This document shows positions 43,620-52,643 of a stretch of DNA of 64,000 nucleotides, piece after piece. The number at the start of each line of letters is the position of its first letter. Within the stretch, counting starts at the first letter, position 1. The DNA lies in NCBI RefSeq assembly GCF_900182645.1, contig NZ_FXTA01000003.1, positions 310,001-374,000 on the forward strand, given 5' to 3'. The notes beneath the pieces are model-generated. The model was not told where the DNA came from, did not search any database, and saw nothing but the letters and a program-made list of their open reading frames with translations. Origin of the DNA: Flavobacterium resistens. GTDB lineage: Bacteria > Bacteroidota > Bacteroidia > Flavobacteriales > Flavobacteriaceae. Position numbers and translations under genes: made by a program.

Positions 43620-44105
43620 TTACTGCACTTTTGTCTTATCTAATTCTCCAATAAACGGAATTGCTTCTAAAATCTCACTTCTTATAATCGTTTGAAGATA
43701 AACCTCAAGCTGAATAAATTTCGCTGCATTTATAGCGCCAATTGCTTTTTTAGCCTGACCATAGGTTTTCTCGTATAGTTTTTCGTATGCAATATGATTT
43801 TTTAATGTGCCTTTTGCTAATTCATCTGCTTTTGCATCAGTTAAAGTGGCATAATTAGCTGCATAATCATTAATAAGCTGAAATTTAGTCTGTCCTAAAG
43901 CTTTACGTTGTGTTTCATAATTGTCGTAAACTTTCGTAAAAGCAACTGACTGTTCATCAGATAAATTCATGTATTGTTTCACTAAATCACTTTTCGATTT
44001 TCCGTAAATACTTTGCAAAACTTCTACATCTTCTTTGAATGAAGATTGCGCATTAACTGAAAACGTGGCAATTGCCATAATTAAAATAAGACTTAACTTT
44101 TTCAT
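43620..44105 (-). CDS. Secreted helical protein of unknown function
   Basis: A 161-residue protein with a signal peptide ending near VNAQ (residue 20). The mature part is almost wholly helical (YMNLSDEQSVAFTKVYDNYETQRKAL, AKADELAKGTLKNHIAYEKLYEKTYGQAKKAIG). LSDEQ...FTKVYDNYE recalls the LTxxQ periplasmic proteins of the Spy/CpxP type, but the match is loose. Alone between two terminators or gaps; no clear partner. Confidence 0.65.
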   Translation of the reverse strand: MKKLSLILIMAIATFSVNAQSSFKEDVEVLQSIYGKSKSDLVKQYMNLSDEQSVAFTKVYDNYETQRKALGQTKFQLINDYAANYATLTDAKADELAKGTLKNHIAYEKLYEKTYGQAKKAIGAINAAKFIQLEVYLQTIIRSEILEAIPFIGELDKTKVQ

Positions 44106-44186
44106 AGTTTTGATTTTTAATTTGTTCCTAAAAATTATGCACTCTTAAATATATTGATTTTAAATGTTTTGCATTTAATCACTATT

Positions 44187-45077
44187 TTAGAAAAAAGAAT
44201 ATTGATATACAGCGGATAAAGCATAATAATCCAAACCATTATTGGTAAAAGCCCCAACATGATATTGAAATCTAATGGATTGTCCTTTTGCTATAGGTGT
44301 TGAAAATGTGCCTCCTACCCTCCAGTTATCAATTTGGCTAGCTTCAGGAACACCATCAATTATTGTTTTTCCGCCAAAGAACCAAGTAGTATTAAAACCA
44401 ACCCACATTTGATTTTTAAAATAATAACTCGCATGTGCCTGTAAACTATAAGTAGGCTTTTGCTCCAATCTTTTTCCTAGAAAATCATTATTGTCGGTAT
44501 AAAACCAAACCCCTCCATACGCTTCTGCATAAACATGAGCGAATCGTTTTGAAATACCAATTTCAGGTTTTATTCCCCATCGGTTTGTACCGATATTAAC
44601 CCGCTTATCGTCATAATATCTTCCTGTCGGAATTGAAGTTACCAAACTAACCCCTAAAATTGTTTTTTGCTGAAAAGCCCTAAACTCACTTTTATCAAGA
44701 GCAGGAGAACCTAGCAAATTGATACCAAAACGCACTTTTGTGTCGGCAAAACCAGTCCTTGAACCTGTCACTAAATCACCTGCAACTAATGCAGAACCAT
44801 CCATAAAAGTAAAAGGAAGCGAAACTTGAATACGCGCCAGTTTATTTGCCAGACCAAAAGTCCTGATATAACTCGCAGCAATATTATGACTCTGAATTTT
44901 AAAATCAGAAATCGGCAAAGACGGCTCGGTGACCACATTTCCGTCCATAAATACATATCCTAATGCAGCTACATTAAGTTTTTTGGGAACATTAGCATAA
45001 GCTCTTGGCTCTAAATCCTGACCATAACTTATAATCGAAAACAAAAGTAAAGTCGCGCAGAAGTATTTTTTTGGCAT
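44187..45077 (-). CDS. Outer-membrane beta-barrel protein (MetA-pathway/transporter type)
   Basis: A 296-residue exported protein with a signal peptide to about residue 20 (SYGQ) and alternating strands ending with aromatic residues (FRFQYHV, YYALSAVYQYSFF at the C-terminus), as in outer-membrane barrels. The text ISKRFAHVYAEAYGGVWFYTDNNDFLG and QAHASYYFKNQMWVGFNTTWFFGG matches the 'MetA pathway of phenol degradation'/SphA-like family. That name does not imply phenol use. It is downstream of the DUF4251 gene by 36 bp and may share its transcript. Confidence 0.72.
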   Translation of the reverse strand: MPKKYFCATLLLFSIISYGQDLEPRAYANVPKKLNVAALGYVFMDGNVVTEPSLPISDFKIQSHNIAASYIRTFGLANKLARIQVSLPFTFMDGSALVAGDLVTGSRTGFADTKVRFGINLLGSPALDKSEFRAFQQKTILGVSLVTSIPTGRYYDDKRVNIGTNRWGIKPEIGISKRFAHVYAEAYGGVWFYTDNNDFLGKRLEQKPTYSLQAHASYYFKNQMWVGFNTTWFFGGKTIIDGVPEASQIDNWRVGGTFSTPIAKGQSIRFQYHVGAFTNNGLDYYALSAVYQYSFF

Positions 45078-45113
45078 AAATTAAAGAATTGGGAACAAAA
45101 CAATTAAACAATC

Positions 45114-45635
45114 TTAATTTTTAACTTCATTTGTTTTAGGCGCTTCGACTTCACCATCATAAGAAATTGGCGCTCTGTTATTGCTGGTTACCGATAAAGA
45201 AGCATCTCCATTAAAGAAAACATTCAACAAAAGGTCATACACATCATTTTTTCCTTTTACTGTGGCTCTTACGGTATATTTTTTCTTTGCTTTTTCAATT
45301 CTAATATTTTCAGGAACACCTTCAAATTTGATTCCGCCATCGCCTCCATACGCTACATTATAAGCGCGTCCAAAAAAAGGAAGATCGCAAGTAGTATTTG
45401 TTTCATTAAATTTTAAAAAATAGGTATTGTAATCAAGATTTAAAAGCCTTCCTCCTTGTGGAGTAGCTTTCTGGGCTTCAAAAACAAAATTTTTCGAATC
45501 GATTAAAGCTTCAATTTCTTTTTGTTTTTTCAGTTCTTGCTCTGCTTTAAGTTCTTTTTTAGTTTTTTCCTGGGCAAAAGCCGGAAAACTCAAAAAACTG
45601 ACGAACAATAATAAAGTGGATAATTTAACTGCCAT
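45114..45635 (-). CDS. DUF4251 secreted protein
   Basis: A 173-residue protein with a signal peptide (to about residue 21, AFAQ), a lysine/glutamate-rich helix (KTKKELKAEQELKKQKEIE) and a beta-rich domain of about 120 residues (NFVFEAQKATPQGGRLLNLDYNTY, YGGDGGIKFEG, DVYDLLLNVFFNGDASLSVTSNNRAPISYDGEV). This matches the DUF4251 pattern in Bacteroidetes. Function is unknown. It is followed closely by the outer-membrane barrel gene. Confidence 0.8.
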   Translation of the reverse strand: MAVKLSTLLLFVSFLSFPAFAQEKTKKELKAEQELKKQKEIEALIDSKNFVFEAQKATPQGGRLLNLDYNTYFLKFNETNTTCDLPFFGRAYNVAYGGDGGIKFEGVPENIRIEKAKKKYTVRATVKGKNDVYDLLLNVFFNGDASLSVTSNNRAPISYDGEVEAPKTNEVKN

Positions 45636-45668
45636 AAAATAAAATTTAAGAGTTAAAATAGAATGCTT

Positions 45669-46091
45669 TTATTTTTTGGTAAATCGCATCATAGCAATAT
45701 CGCCTGAAATAAAATTTAAAGTTTTTCCGTCATCGGTAATGTCGTAAGAAGTTATTTTCTGAAGTGTACTCATGAAAACCTGCTCGCCCTTCCCATCCAT
45801 GCACATCATTTTTGTAACTGCCATTGGCTGGGTAAAATCAATTTTATTAACATCAACAACTAATTTTCCGGTAAATGAATTACAACTGTTATTTCCTGAA
45901 ACCTGATTTTCTTTTGTATTGAAATTGATTGTTGGTTTTTTATTGGGATACAAACCATCAAAAGCTATTCTTGGGCCGGTAATATAATTTAGCTCCCAAT
46001 TTCCATCTAATTTAGAAACTGAATCCGTTTTTTGGCATTTGCATGAAATTAGCACTGCAGAAAAGAAAACAAGGGAAAAAAAATTCTTCAT
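45669..46091 (-). CDS. META-domain lipoprotein (HslJ-like)
   Basis: A 140-residue lipoprotein with signal FSLVFFSAVLISC (lipobox Cys) and one META/HslJ domain (LDGNWELNYITGPRIA, INFNTKENQVSGNNSCNSFTG, QPMAVTKMMCMDGKGEQVF, YDITDDGKTLNFISGD). I chose the ATG at 46091 (MKNFF); three further in-frame Met codons lie within 15 bp upstream. The family is linked to envelope stress and heat-shock proteins, but its biochemical role is not known. It is 33 bp upstream of the DUF4251 gene. Confidence 0.85.
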   Translation of the reverse strand: MKNFFSLVFFSAVLISCKCQKTDSVSKLDGNWELNYITGPRIAFDGLYPNKKPTINFNTKENQVSGNNSCNSFTGKLVVDVNKIDFTQPMAVTKMMCMDGKGEQVFMSTLQKITSYDITDDGKTLNFISGDIAMMRFTKK

Positions 46092-46307
46092 CATAACGTT
46101 AAGCATTAAAAATTAATGAATTATAAAACGAGATTTGGGAAATTTTTCGTTAAAAAGCTATACGAATTTAAGCAATATTTTTTTGTTCTGAGCTCAAAGC
46201 GTCATTAATTTACGTTTAATAGTTTTAGATATATTTAACTTTTAGAGTTAATTATATCGGCTTTTTTATGTTAAATTTACTTAATCTTTAATTTAAATGC
46301 CTCTCAT

Positions 46308-46835
46308 ATGAAAAAAGCACTTGTTTCTATCGCTATAATTACAGCCTTAATTATTGGCTGTAAGACTAATACAAAATCAAATGATGCCAAAACTTTGACT
46401 GTAAATTTGGAACCAAAAAGCAACAGTACTGTTAGCGGAACTGCAACTTTTACGGAGAAAAACGGAAAAGTAACCTTTGTTGCAAAAGTTGCCGGATTAC
46501 AACCTGGAGTTCATGCCATCCACATTCATGAAAAATCAGATTGTTCTGCAGCAGACGGAAGTTCTGCAGGTGGACACTGGAATCCAACTTTCAAAAAACA
46601 TGGAAAATGGGGAGTTGGCGAATATCATAAAGGTGATATCGGAAACTTTACTGCCGATGCAAAAGGAAACGGAACTATTACATTAACTACTGACGAATGG
46701 TGCGTTGGCTGTGGCGATGCAAACAAAGATGTTTTAGGAAAAGGTTTGATCGTGCATCAGGGAACAGATGACTTTACAACACAACCTACTGGAAATGCAG
46801 GTGGTAGAGTTGCCTGTGCAGGAATCATCAAATAA
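46308..46835 (+). CDS. sodC: Cu/Zn superoxide dismutase, lipoprotein
   Basis: A 175-residue envelope superoxide dismutase. The lipobox is LIIGC (Cys18). Metal ligands lie in HAIHIHEKSDCSAADGSSAGGHW, and KHGKWGVGEYHKGDIGNF and LIVHQGTDDFTTQPTGNAGGRVACAGII follow as in SodC, including the two disulphide cysteines. It should remove superoxide in the periplasm. It is a single gene ended by a hairpin. Confidence 0.94.
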   Translation: MKKALVSIAIITALIIGCKTNTKSNDAKTLTVNLEPKSNSTVSGTATFTEKNGKVTFVAKVAGLQPGVHAIHIHEKSDCSAADGSSAGGHWNPTFKKHGKWGVGEYHKGDIGNFTADAKGNGTITLTTDEWCVGCGDANKDVLGKGLIVHQGTDDFTTQPTGNAGGRVACAGIIK

Positions 46836-46847
46836 TAAAAAATCACA

Positions 46848-46883
46848 ATAACCACTATTTTTTCACAAAATCTAGTGGTTATT
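46848..46883 (+). terminator. Terminator of sodC
   Basis: An 11-bp stem (AATAACCACTA / TAGTGGTTATT) with a 14-nt loop; the T tail is short, so termination may be partial. Confidence 0.6.
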
Positions 46884-46919
46884 TCATTTAAAATGAATTC
46901 TAAAACAAGAAAAAACAAT

Positions 46920-46927
46920 TAGCTTTG
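46920..46927 (+). promoter_or_regulatory. -7 element before the LETM1-related gene
   Basis: TAGCTTTG fits TAnnTTTG and lies 19 bp before the ATG. No good -33 element is seen. Confidence 0.4.
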
Positions 46928-46946
46928 TAGCCTCAAATTAAAGTTA

Positions 46947-48149
46947 ATGATTAACGCATCGGCACCAGGCTGGATAGATAAGTTTTTTAGTGAACAAAAG
47001 TTTTCAGAAGCAATTCCTTTTGAAACTACAGATTCGTTTTACTATAAAGTTAGAGAAACCGGCTTTATCTATGGACATATCATTTCAATAGATTCGCAAA
47101 TTCCAATTCCGATAAAAGGCTGGTTTAAGACCGAAATTTCTAAAGTTGCGTTATTAAACACCTTGTATCATGTTTTTTGTTTGGAAAAAAGAAACTCGGA
47201 ACCCAATAACTTTATTTCAGAAGCTTTAAAATTCTACAATCAGATGAATCCGGAAGGTTTCAACTTGTTTAAAATTTTACTTCCAAAAGATACTCCTTCC
47301 CTTTCATTAGAAAATATAATAGACCAGAGAGTTCAAACGAATGACAGTATTATCAGTAAAAACTTTTCGCATTTAGTTACAAATGCTTTATTATTTATTG
47401 ATGTATTGGCCTTCAGACAATATTTGGAACATGGCGCTATTCCTGACAAATATTTAAAACGTATTGAAGAAACAGTATTAGGAATCGTGGGACTTGCGTT
47501 AAAAACAAAAACGGTCAAATCACAACACGATGATTTATTGATAAAACTTTTTGAAGCATCAATTCGTTATTCTAAATTTTCGAAAGTTACTGTTGAAACG
47601 TTAGAAACATTGTCTCTGGATTATTTTAGCAATACATTAGAACATTACTATTTAATCGATATGGCCGGAATGGCATTATGGAGCGATGGCGTTGTTGAAA
47701 ATGAAGAGGCTTATTTCTTGTATTCATTAGGTTCGATGATGAATACTTCAGATGATTTTGTGACAAATAGTATTGCAACAACAAATACATTTATTACTAC
47801 TCATAAAAAGAAAATTCCGTATTTCAATTATTCAAATCCGGTAAAGCATTTTTACGATCAAATGACACACACCGTTGTAAAATTGATTATAAGAAACAAA
47901 AACCGATTGGTAAAAGAAATTGTCCAAAGTAAAGAATTAATGGTGCTTTTGGCTTATTCAACAACCCGAGATTTGGATGCGAAAGAAAAGAAGAAAGTAA
48001 AAAAACAGCTTTTGGATATCTGTAAAACGATTCCGTCATTGACGATTTTCTTGCTTCCGGGAGGAAGTTTATTATTGCCAATTTTGATAAAGTTTATTCC
48101 AACAATGCTTCCGTCAGCTTTTAATGAAAATCTTGACGAAAATGAATAA
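46947..48149 (+). CDS. LETM1-related biofilm-associated protein
   Basis: A 400-residue protein whose opening (MINASAPGWIDKFF) and middle (MAGMALWSDGVVENEEAYFL) match what flavobacterial genomes call 'LETM1-related biofilm-associated protein'. The last 80 residues (VLLAYSTTRDLDAKEKKKVKKQLLDICKTIPSLTIFLLPGGSLLLPILIKFIP) carry the LETM1-like hydrophobic segment with lysine-rich helix. Residues 220-290 resemble a TerB-like helical region. The true function is unknown. A terminator follows. Confidence 0.82.
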   Translation: MINASAPGWIDKFFSEQKFSEAIPFETTDSFYYKVRETGFIYGHIISIDSQIPIPIKGWFKTEISKVALLNTLYHVFCLEKRNSEPNNFISEALKFYNQMNPEGFNLFKILLPKDTPSLSLENIIDQRVQTNDSIISKNFSHLVTNALLFIDVLAFRQYLEHGAIPDKYLKRIEETVLGIVGLALKTKTVKSQHDDLLIKLFEASIRYSKFSKVTVETLETLSLDYFSNTLEHYYLIDMAGMALWSDGVVENEEAYFLYSLGSMMNTSDDFVTNSIATTNTFITTHKKKIPYFNYSNPVKHFYDQMTHTVVKLIIRNKNRLVKEIVQSKELMVLLAYSTTRDLDAKEKKKVKKQLLDICKTIPSLTIFLLPGGSLLLPILIKFIPTMLPSAFNENLDENE

Positions 48150-48152
48150 AAA

Positions 48153-48180
48153 AAAATCGCCCTTTTGAGGCGATTTTTTA
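48153..48180. terminator. Bidirectional terminator
   Basis: Stem AAAATCGCC / GGCGATTTT with a 7-nt loop and A/T runs on both sides, between the converging LETM1-related and carbonic anhydrase genes. Confidence 0.83.
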
Positions 48181-48187
48181 TTTTCTA

Positions 48188-48823
48188 TTATAAATCCAGC
48201 TGATAAACAGTATCAAGCTCATCATTTGAACTGATTGTAACATTCAAATCCGTTACAAAACCAGAATTTAATCCGTAAACCCATCCGTGAAGCATCAAAT
48301 CCTGACCGTTTTTCCAAGCACCCTGAACAATTGATGTTTTAGCTAAATTATAAACTTGTTCTTTAGCATTGATTTCAACAAAAGCATTAAAACGTTCCGT
48401 TTCGTCTTCGATTGAATTCAAGTATTTATCATGTAAACGGTATTCATCTTTAATATGACGAATCCAGTTATCTATAATTCCTACTGACTGATTCCCCATT
48501 GCAGCTTTTACACCACCACATCCATAATGTCCGCAAACAATAATATGTTTTATTTTCAAAACATTTACTGCATAATCCAGAACACTTAGCATATTCATAT
48601 CAGAGTGAACAACCATATTTGCAATGTTTCTGTGCACAAAAACTTCTCCCGGTTTTGCACCAACAATTTCGTTTGCAGGAACACGGCTGTCAGAACATCC
48701 AATCCATAATAATGGTGGTTGTTGCCCTTTTGCAAGATCAGCGAAATAATTAGGGTCTTTTGCTAATGAAGTTTCAACCCATTTTTTATTATTCTCTAAT
48801 AACTGCTCATAAAATTTTCTCAT
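48188..48823 (-). CDS. can: Beta-class carbonic anhydrase
   Basis: A 211-residue zinc enzyme interconverting CO2 and bicarbonate. Zinc ligands are in LLWIGCSDSRVPANEI (Cys with the Asp-Arg dyad) and HIIVCGHYGCGGVKAAMG (His and Cys). The C-terminal LHGWVYGLNSGFV block is typical. It lies 120 bp downstream of the SulP gene on the same strand, which suggests that the two cooperate in bicarbonate supply. Confidence 0.95.
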   Translation of the reverse strand: MRKFYEQLLENNKKWVETSLAKDPNYFADLAKGQQPPLLWIGCSDSRVPANEIVGAKPGEVFVHRNIANMVVHSDMNMLSVLDYAVNVLKIKHIIVCGHYGCGGVKAAMGNQSVGIIDNWIRHIKDEYRLHDKYLNSIEDETERFNAFVEINAKEQVYNLAKTSIVQGAWKNGQDLMLHGWVYGLNSGFVTDLNVTISSNDELDTVYQLDL

Positions 48824-48943
48824 TTTTTTTATTTTTTGAATGATATTTCTATTGCCTTAAGGCATCAAAAAGAACTTATGTAAAGTTACCTAAATTTTGA
48901 CATTTCTTATGTCATAGAAATATTTTAATTTTTGTTATTTGTT

Positions 48944-50593
48944 TTAAAACTTTTCTTTGACTGTTTCTTTTTTCACCAAAGCTCTTTTGGCGACATCATA
49001 ATAATGCTCAATAGTAACATGATTATTGTTCTCTGGAGTATTTTCCAGTTCGTAAGCTTCTTTAAAACCTTTAAGTTTTACCTTAATATTTTCGTCGATA
49101 GCTCGGGTTTCTTTAAACTCACGAATCAAGTCCAAAACGTCATGCGCAATATATTCCGTATCGTGCGCATTGATAACCACTTTTGAATTTTCTGGAATCT
49201 CACTTAAAGTTTGCTTAATCGCAGCTTTATTCAAAAATGAAACTTCCTGAGCTAAGTCAATATGAATGATGTCACCATCTTCATATTCTTCTTTTTTGAA
49301 AATATAAGCTCTTTTTAAGTTACCTCTCAGTACAAAAATTATACTGATGATAATTCCCAACGCAACCCCTTTCAGCAAATCTGTAGCAACAACAAAGACT
49401 AAAGTTGCTATAAAAGGCACAAATTGATATTTGCCCTTTTCCCAGAAATGCATGAAAGTTGCTGGTTTAGCTAATTTATAACCTACTAAAATTAAAACTG
49501 TAGCCAAAGTTGCTAATGGAATCTTATTTAAAATTGCCGGAATCGACAACACACTAATTAATAATAGTACACCATGAATAATGGTTGACATTTTTGATTT
49601 TGCACCTGCATTATTATTTGCAGATGATCTTACCACTACAGATGTCATTGGCAAACCGCCTAAAAGCGAACTAATCATATTCCCAATTCCTTGTGCTCTA
49701 AGCTCAACATTGGTATTAGTATAACGCTTTTGAACATCCATTCTGTCAGAAGCTTCGATACATAATAATGTTTCGATAGAAGCTACAATAGCAATTGTAA
49801 TACCAACAACCCAAACCTGTGGATTTGTAACGGCGCTGAAATTTGGAAGAATCAAAATAGATTTGAAATCATCAAAAGATTTTGGAACAGGCAAAGAAAC
49901 CAAATGCTCTTTTGCAATTGCCAATGAACTTCCTGAAGAAACAAAAACTTCATTAAGTACTACTCCAGCAACAACGGCAACCAAAGCGCCCGGAACTAAT
50001 TTTAAGCGCTTTAAAAACGGCACTTTGTCCCAAGCAAGAAGTATAACCAATGAAATAGCTGATATTACTACTGCTCCTAATTGAATGTGATTAATGACAT
50101 TAAACAAAAACGAAAACGAATTGCTTCCATCATTTTGAATAAAAGCCTGATCACCTTCAAAATCAGCATCATAACCAAAAGCATGCGGTAATTGTTTTAA
50201 AATAATAATGATACCAATACCGGCTAGCATTCCTTCAATTACGTTGGTAGGAAAATAATTTGATATACTTCCGGCTTTTAAAAACCCTAATGCTAATTGA
50301 ATTATTCCTGCGATAAAAACAGACAGCAAAAACACATCAAAAGCACCAAAATCAGTAATAGCGGTTAAAATAATTGCTGTTAATCCAGCAGCTGGACCTG
50401 AAACGCTAATGTGTGACTGGCTTAAGTAACCTACTACTATTCCGCCAATAACACCTGCTATAATTCCAGAAAACAAAGGTGCTCCAGAAGCCATTGCAAT
50501 ACCTAGACACAACGGAAGAGCCACCAAAAAAACCACCAAACCTGAGGCAAAGTCAGATTTTAGGTTAGCAAAAAGATTGATTTTTTTTGTCAT
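48944..50593 (-). CDS. SulP family anion (probable bicarbonate) transporter
   Basis: A 549-residue transporter with about 12-14 membrane segments (residues 15-425) and a C-terminal STAS domain (about 445-535: EVSFLNKAAIKQTLSEIPENSKVVI). The signature GPAAGLTAII is near residue 66. SulP proteins move sulfate or bicarbonate. The adjacent carbonic anhydrase gene favours bicarbonate, as with BicA-type carriers, but substrate choice is inferred from context alone. Confidence 0.92.
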   Translation of the reverse strand: MTKKINLFANLKSDFASGLVVFLVALPLCLGIAMASGAPLFSGIIAGVIGGIVVGYLSQSHISVSGPAAGLTAIILTAITDFGAFDVFLLSVFIAGIIQLALGFLKAGSISNYFPTNVIEGMLAGIGIIIILKQLPHAFGYDADFEGDQAFIQNDGSNSFSFLFNVINHIQLGAVVISAISLVILLAWDKVPFLKRLKLVPGALVAVVAGVVLNEVFVSSGSSLAIAKEHLVSLPVPKSFDDFKSILILPNFSAVTNPQVWVVGITIAIVASIETLLCIEASDRMDVQKRYTNTNVELRAQGIGNMISSLLGGLPMTSVVVRSSANNNAGAKSKMSTIIHGVLLLISVLSIPAILNKIPLATLATVLILVGYKLAKPATFMHFWEKGKYQFVPFIATLVFVVATDLLKGVALGIIISIIFVLRGNLKRAYIFKKEEYEDGDIIHIDLAQEVSFLNKAAIKQTLSEIPENSKVVINAHDTEYIAHDVLDLIREFKETRAIDENIKVKLKGFKEAYELENTPENNNHVTIEHYYDVAKRALVKKETVKEKF

Positions 50594-50673
50594 AACACAA
50601 TACTAAAAAAATTATTCATTAAAGATTAACCGCATTTATGCAAATGCAGTCCAGTTCAAAATAATCGGAAGTA

Positions 50674-50958
50674 TTATGCCAAGTTAGGGGGTGGAGCAAA
50701 TATGCTCGGAGAAATATTCTCTAGTTTTACAATATTTTCAGACGCTATGGTCTTTTTTTCAATATAAACTGGCACTATTACCTCATGCTGAAGTATTGCC
50801 GGGTAAACAGCAGCCTTAAGTTCTTTGTGTGAGTGCTCCTCTTCAGAAAAACTGAAAAACATAGACGTATCATTGCTTTTCTTCAATAGCGTAACCACAG
50901 TTGGTGTTGCCAGGAAAGCAATAAATATGAATAATAATATGCGAGCGACTAATTTCAT
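50674..50958 (-). CDS. Small exported protein, 94 aa
   Basis: One N-terminal hydrophobic segment (LVARILLFIFIAFLATPTVVTLL, about 3-25) precedes a polar tail with FSEEEHSHKELKAAVYPAILQH and ends SPSIFAPPPNLA. It contains a histidine/glutamate cluster, which may bind metal. No family is recognised. It lies 80 bp upstream of the SulP gene on the same strand and may belong to the same transcript. Confidence 0.6.
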   Translation of the reverse strand: MKLVARILLFIFIAFLATPTVVTLLKKSNDTSMFFSFSEEEHSHKELKAAVYPAILQHEVIVPVYIEKKTIASENIVKLENISPSIFAPPPNLA

Positions 50959-51022
50959 TGAGGCAAAAATAGCGTTAAAGAAATAAAATCAAAGTTTTTT
51001 TTATAGAAATTTAACATTAACA

Positions 51023-51060
51023 AAAAAGCAGAACCCATTTCTCATGTCGTTCTGCTTTTA
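51023..51060 (-). terminator. Terminator of dps
   Basis: An 11-bp stem (AAAAGCAGAAC / GTTCTGCTTTT) with a 14-nt loop, 20 bp after the dps stop on the minus strand, followed there by T residues. Confidence 0.8.
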
Positions 51061-51080
51061 TTTTATTAATAAACAATTAC

Positions 51081-51560
51081 TTAAATCGTTTCTTCAAGCC
51101 ATGCATTCATCATCCAGATTGTCTTTTCTTGCTCTGCAATGAAGTCACTCATCATAGAATTTGTTCCTTCGTCATTAATCTCACCAGATTTATTCAAGAT
51201 TTCTCTTTCTATTTTTAACAAATCAGACAATGAATGAACAATCAATTGAACTGCTTTCTCATCATTTGAAATATTTTTTCCAACAGTCAATTTATTGTTT
51301 TTGATATAATCTTCGAAAGTATGCAGAGGAGTTCCTCCAATAGTCAAAACTCTTTCGGCTATCATATCTATTTTAAGCTGAGAATCTGTATATAACTCTT
51401 CAAATTTTACATGAAGATCAAAAAAACGCTTTCCGCGAATATTCCAGTGAATTCCTCTTAGATTTTGATAATATACTTGAAAATTGGATAGCAAAATATT
51501 CAATTCTTTTACTAACAATTCTGATTCTTTAACTGGTAATCCTAAAATATTTGTTTTCAT
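51081..51560 (-). CDS. dps: Dps family DNA-binding ferritin-like protein
   Basis: A 159-residue helical ferritin-like protein. The ferroxidase site is spread over the dimer, as in all Dps proteins: HWNIRGKRFFDLHVKFEELYTD (H39 region plus D/E) and DMIAERVLTIGG. It should sequester iron with hydrogen peroxide and protect DNA in a 12-subunit shell. It is divergent from oxyR with 107 bp between them, so OxyR is the obvious regulator. Confidence 0.94.
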   Translation of the reverse strand: MKTNILGLPVKESELLVKELNILLSNFQVYYQNLRGIHWNIRGKRFFDLHVKFEELYTDSQLKIDMIAERVLTIGGTPLHTFEDYIKNNKLTVGKNISNDEKAVQLIVHSLSDLLKIEREILNKSGEINDEGTNSMMSDFIAEQEKTIWMMNAWLEETI

Positions 51561-51587
51561 AATCTAATTTTTTACACTAATTTACTA

Positions 51588-51595
51588 CAAATTTA
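51588..51595 (-). promoter_or_regulatory. -7 element of dps
   Basis: TAAATTTG on the minus strand fits TAnnTTTG and lies 27 bp before the dps start codon. No strong -33 element is visible, as expected for an activator-dependent promoter. Confidence 0.5.
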
Positions 51596-51639
51596 AAGTA
51601 AGTTTCACGAAAATTATATAAATAAAAATTATATTTTCT

Positions 51640-51647
51640 TATTTTTG
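51640..51647 (+). promoter_or_regulatory. -7 element of oxyR
   Basis: TATTTTTG fits TAnnTTTG and lies 20 bp before the oxyR start codon, in the 107-bp dps-oxyR interval. Confidence 0.5.
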
Positions 51648-51667
51648 TATCAAAAATTACTATCAAT

Positions 51668-52612
51668 ATGACTATAACTCAATTGCAATATGTATTAGCT
51701 GTTGCAGAACATAAAAATTTCACTCTGGCTGCTGAAAAGTGTTTTGTAACACAGCCCACTTTAAGCATGCAGATTCAGAAAATTGAAGAAGAACTCAATA
51801 TTTTAATTTTTGACAGAAGCAAAAAACCAATACAATTGACTGATATTGGACAAAAAATTGTAAACCAGGCTAAAAATATTGTAAACGAAGCAGACCGAAT
51901 CAAAGATATTGTTGAACAGCAGAAAGGTTTTATTGGCGGTGAATTTCGTTTAGGAATTATTCCGACGATAATGCCAACGCTTTTGCCAATGTTTTTGAAT
52001 AATTTCATCAAAAAATATCCAAAAGTTAAACTCTTGATCGAGGAGTTAAATACGGAAGAAATTATTCTAAAATTAAAAAACGGACATTTGGATGCGGCAA
52101 TTGCGGCAACTCCACTTGAAGATGAAAAAATCAAAGAAATCGTTTTGTATTTTGAACCGTTTGTGGCTTATATTCCGGAACATCATGCTAGTTTTGAAAA
52201 ACAAGAAATTGAAGTTGCAGACTTAAATCTAAATGAAATTCTGCTTTTACAAGACGGACATTGCTTTAGAGACGGAATTTTAAATCTTTGCAAAAGCGTT
52301 TCTGATGCCGATCAAAATAATTTCCAGATTCAAAGCGGTAGTTTTGAAACGCTAATTAAATTGGCCGACGAAGGTTTGGGCACAACGTTACTTCCGTACT
52401 TGCACACCTTAGACTTAAAAGAATCCGATAAACTGAAACTCCGTAACTTTAAGGAACCAAAACCTGCTCGTGAGGTAAGTTTGATTTACCCAAAGAGCGA
52501 ATTAAAAATGCAAATCATTGACGCAATCAGATCTACAATTGCCGGCGTTGTAAAAGGAGCAATTGTTTTTCAGAATGTTCAAATCATAAGTCCGCTACAA
52601 AAGAAAGCGTAA
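51668..52612 (+). CDS. oxyR: Hydrogen-peroxide-sensing regulator OxyR (LysR family)
   Basis: A 314-residue LysR-type regulator. The helix-turn-helix is ITQLQYVLAVAEHKNFTLAAEKCFVTQPTLSMQIQKIEEEL (residues 3-43). The effector domain has the redox pair at C199 (DGHCFRDG) and C208 (NLCKS), at exactly the positions known for E. coli OxyR, so it should form the peroxide-induced disulphide. It is divergent from dps, a classic OxyR target. A strong terminator follows. Confidence 0.96.
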   Translation: MTITQLQYVLAVAEHKNFTLAAEKCFVTQPTLSMQIQKIEEELNILIFDRSKKPIQLTDIGQKIVNQAKNIVNEADRIKDIVEQQKGFIGGEFRLGIIPTIMPTLLPMFLNNFIKKYPKVKLLIEELNTEEIILKLKNGHLDAAIAATPLEDEKIKEIVLYFEPFVAYIPEHHASFEKQEIEVADLNLNEILLLQDGHCFRDGILNLCKSVSDADQNNFQIQSGSFETLIKLADEGLGTTLLPYLHTLDLKESDKLKLRNFKEPKPAREVSLIYPKSELKMQIIDAIRSTIAGVVKGAIVFQNVQIISPLQKKA

Positions 52613-52614
52613 TA

Positions 52615-52643
52615 AAAAAGGAGCCAATTTGGCTCCTTTTTTT
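52615..52643 (+). terminator. Terminator of oxyR
   Basis: A long perfect stem (AAAAAGGAGCCA / TGGCTCCTTTTT, 3-nt loop) directly after the stop, ending in seven T residues. Confidence 0.88.
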
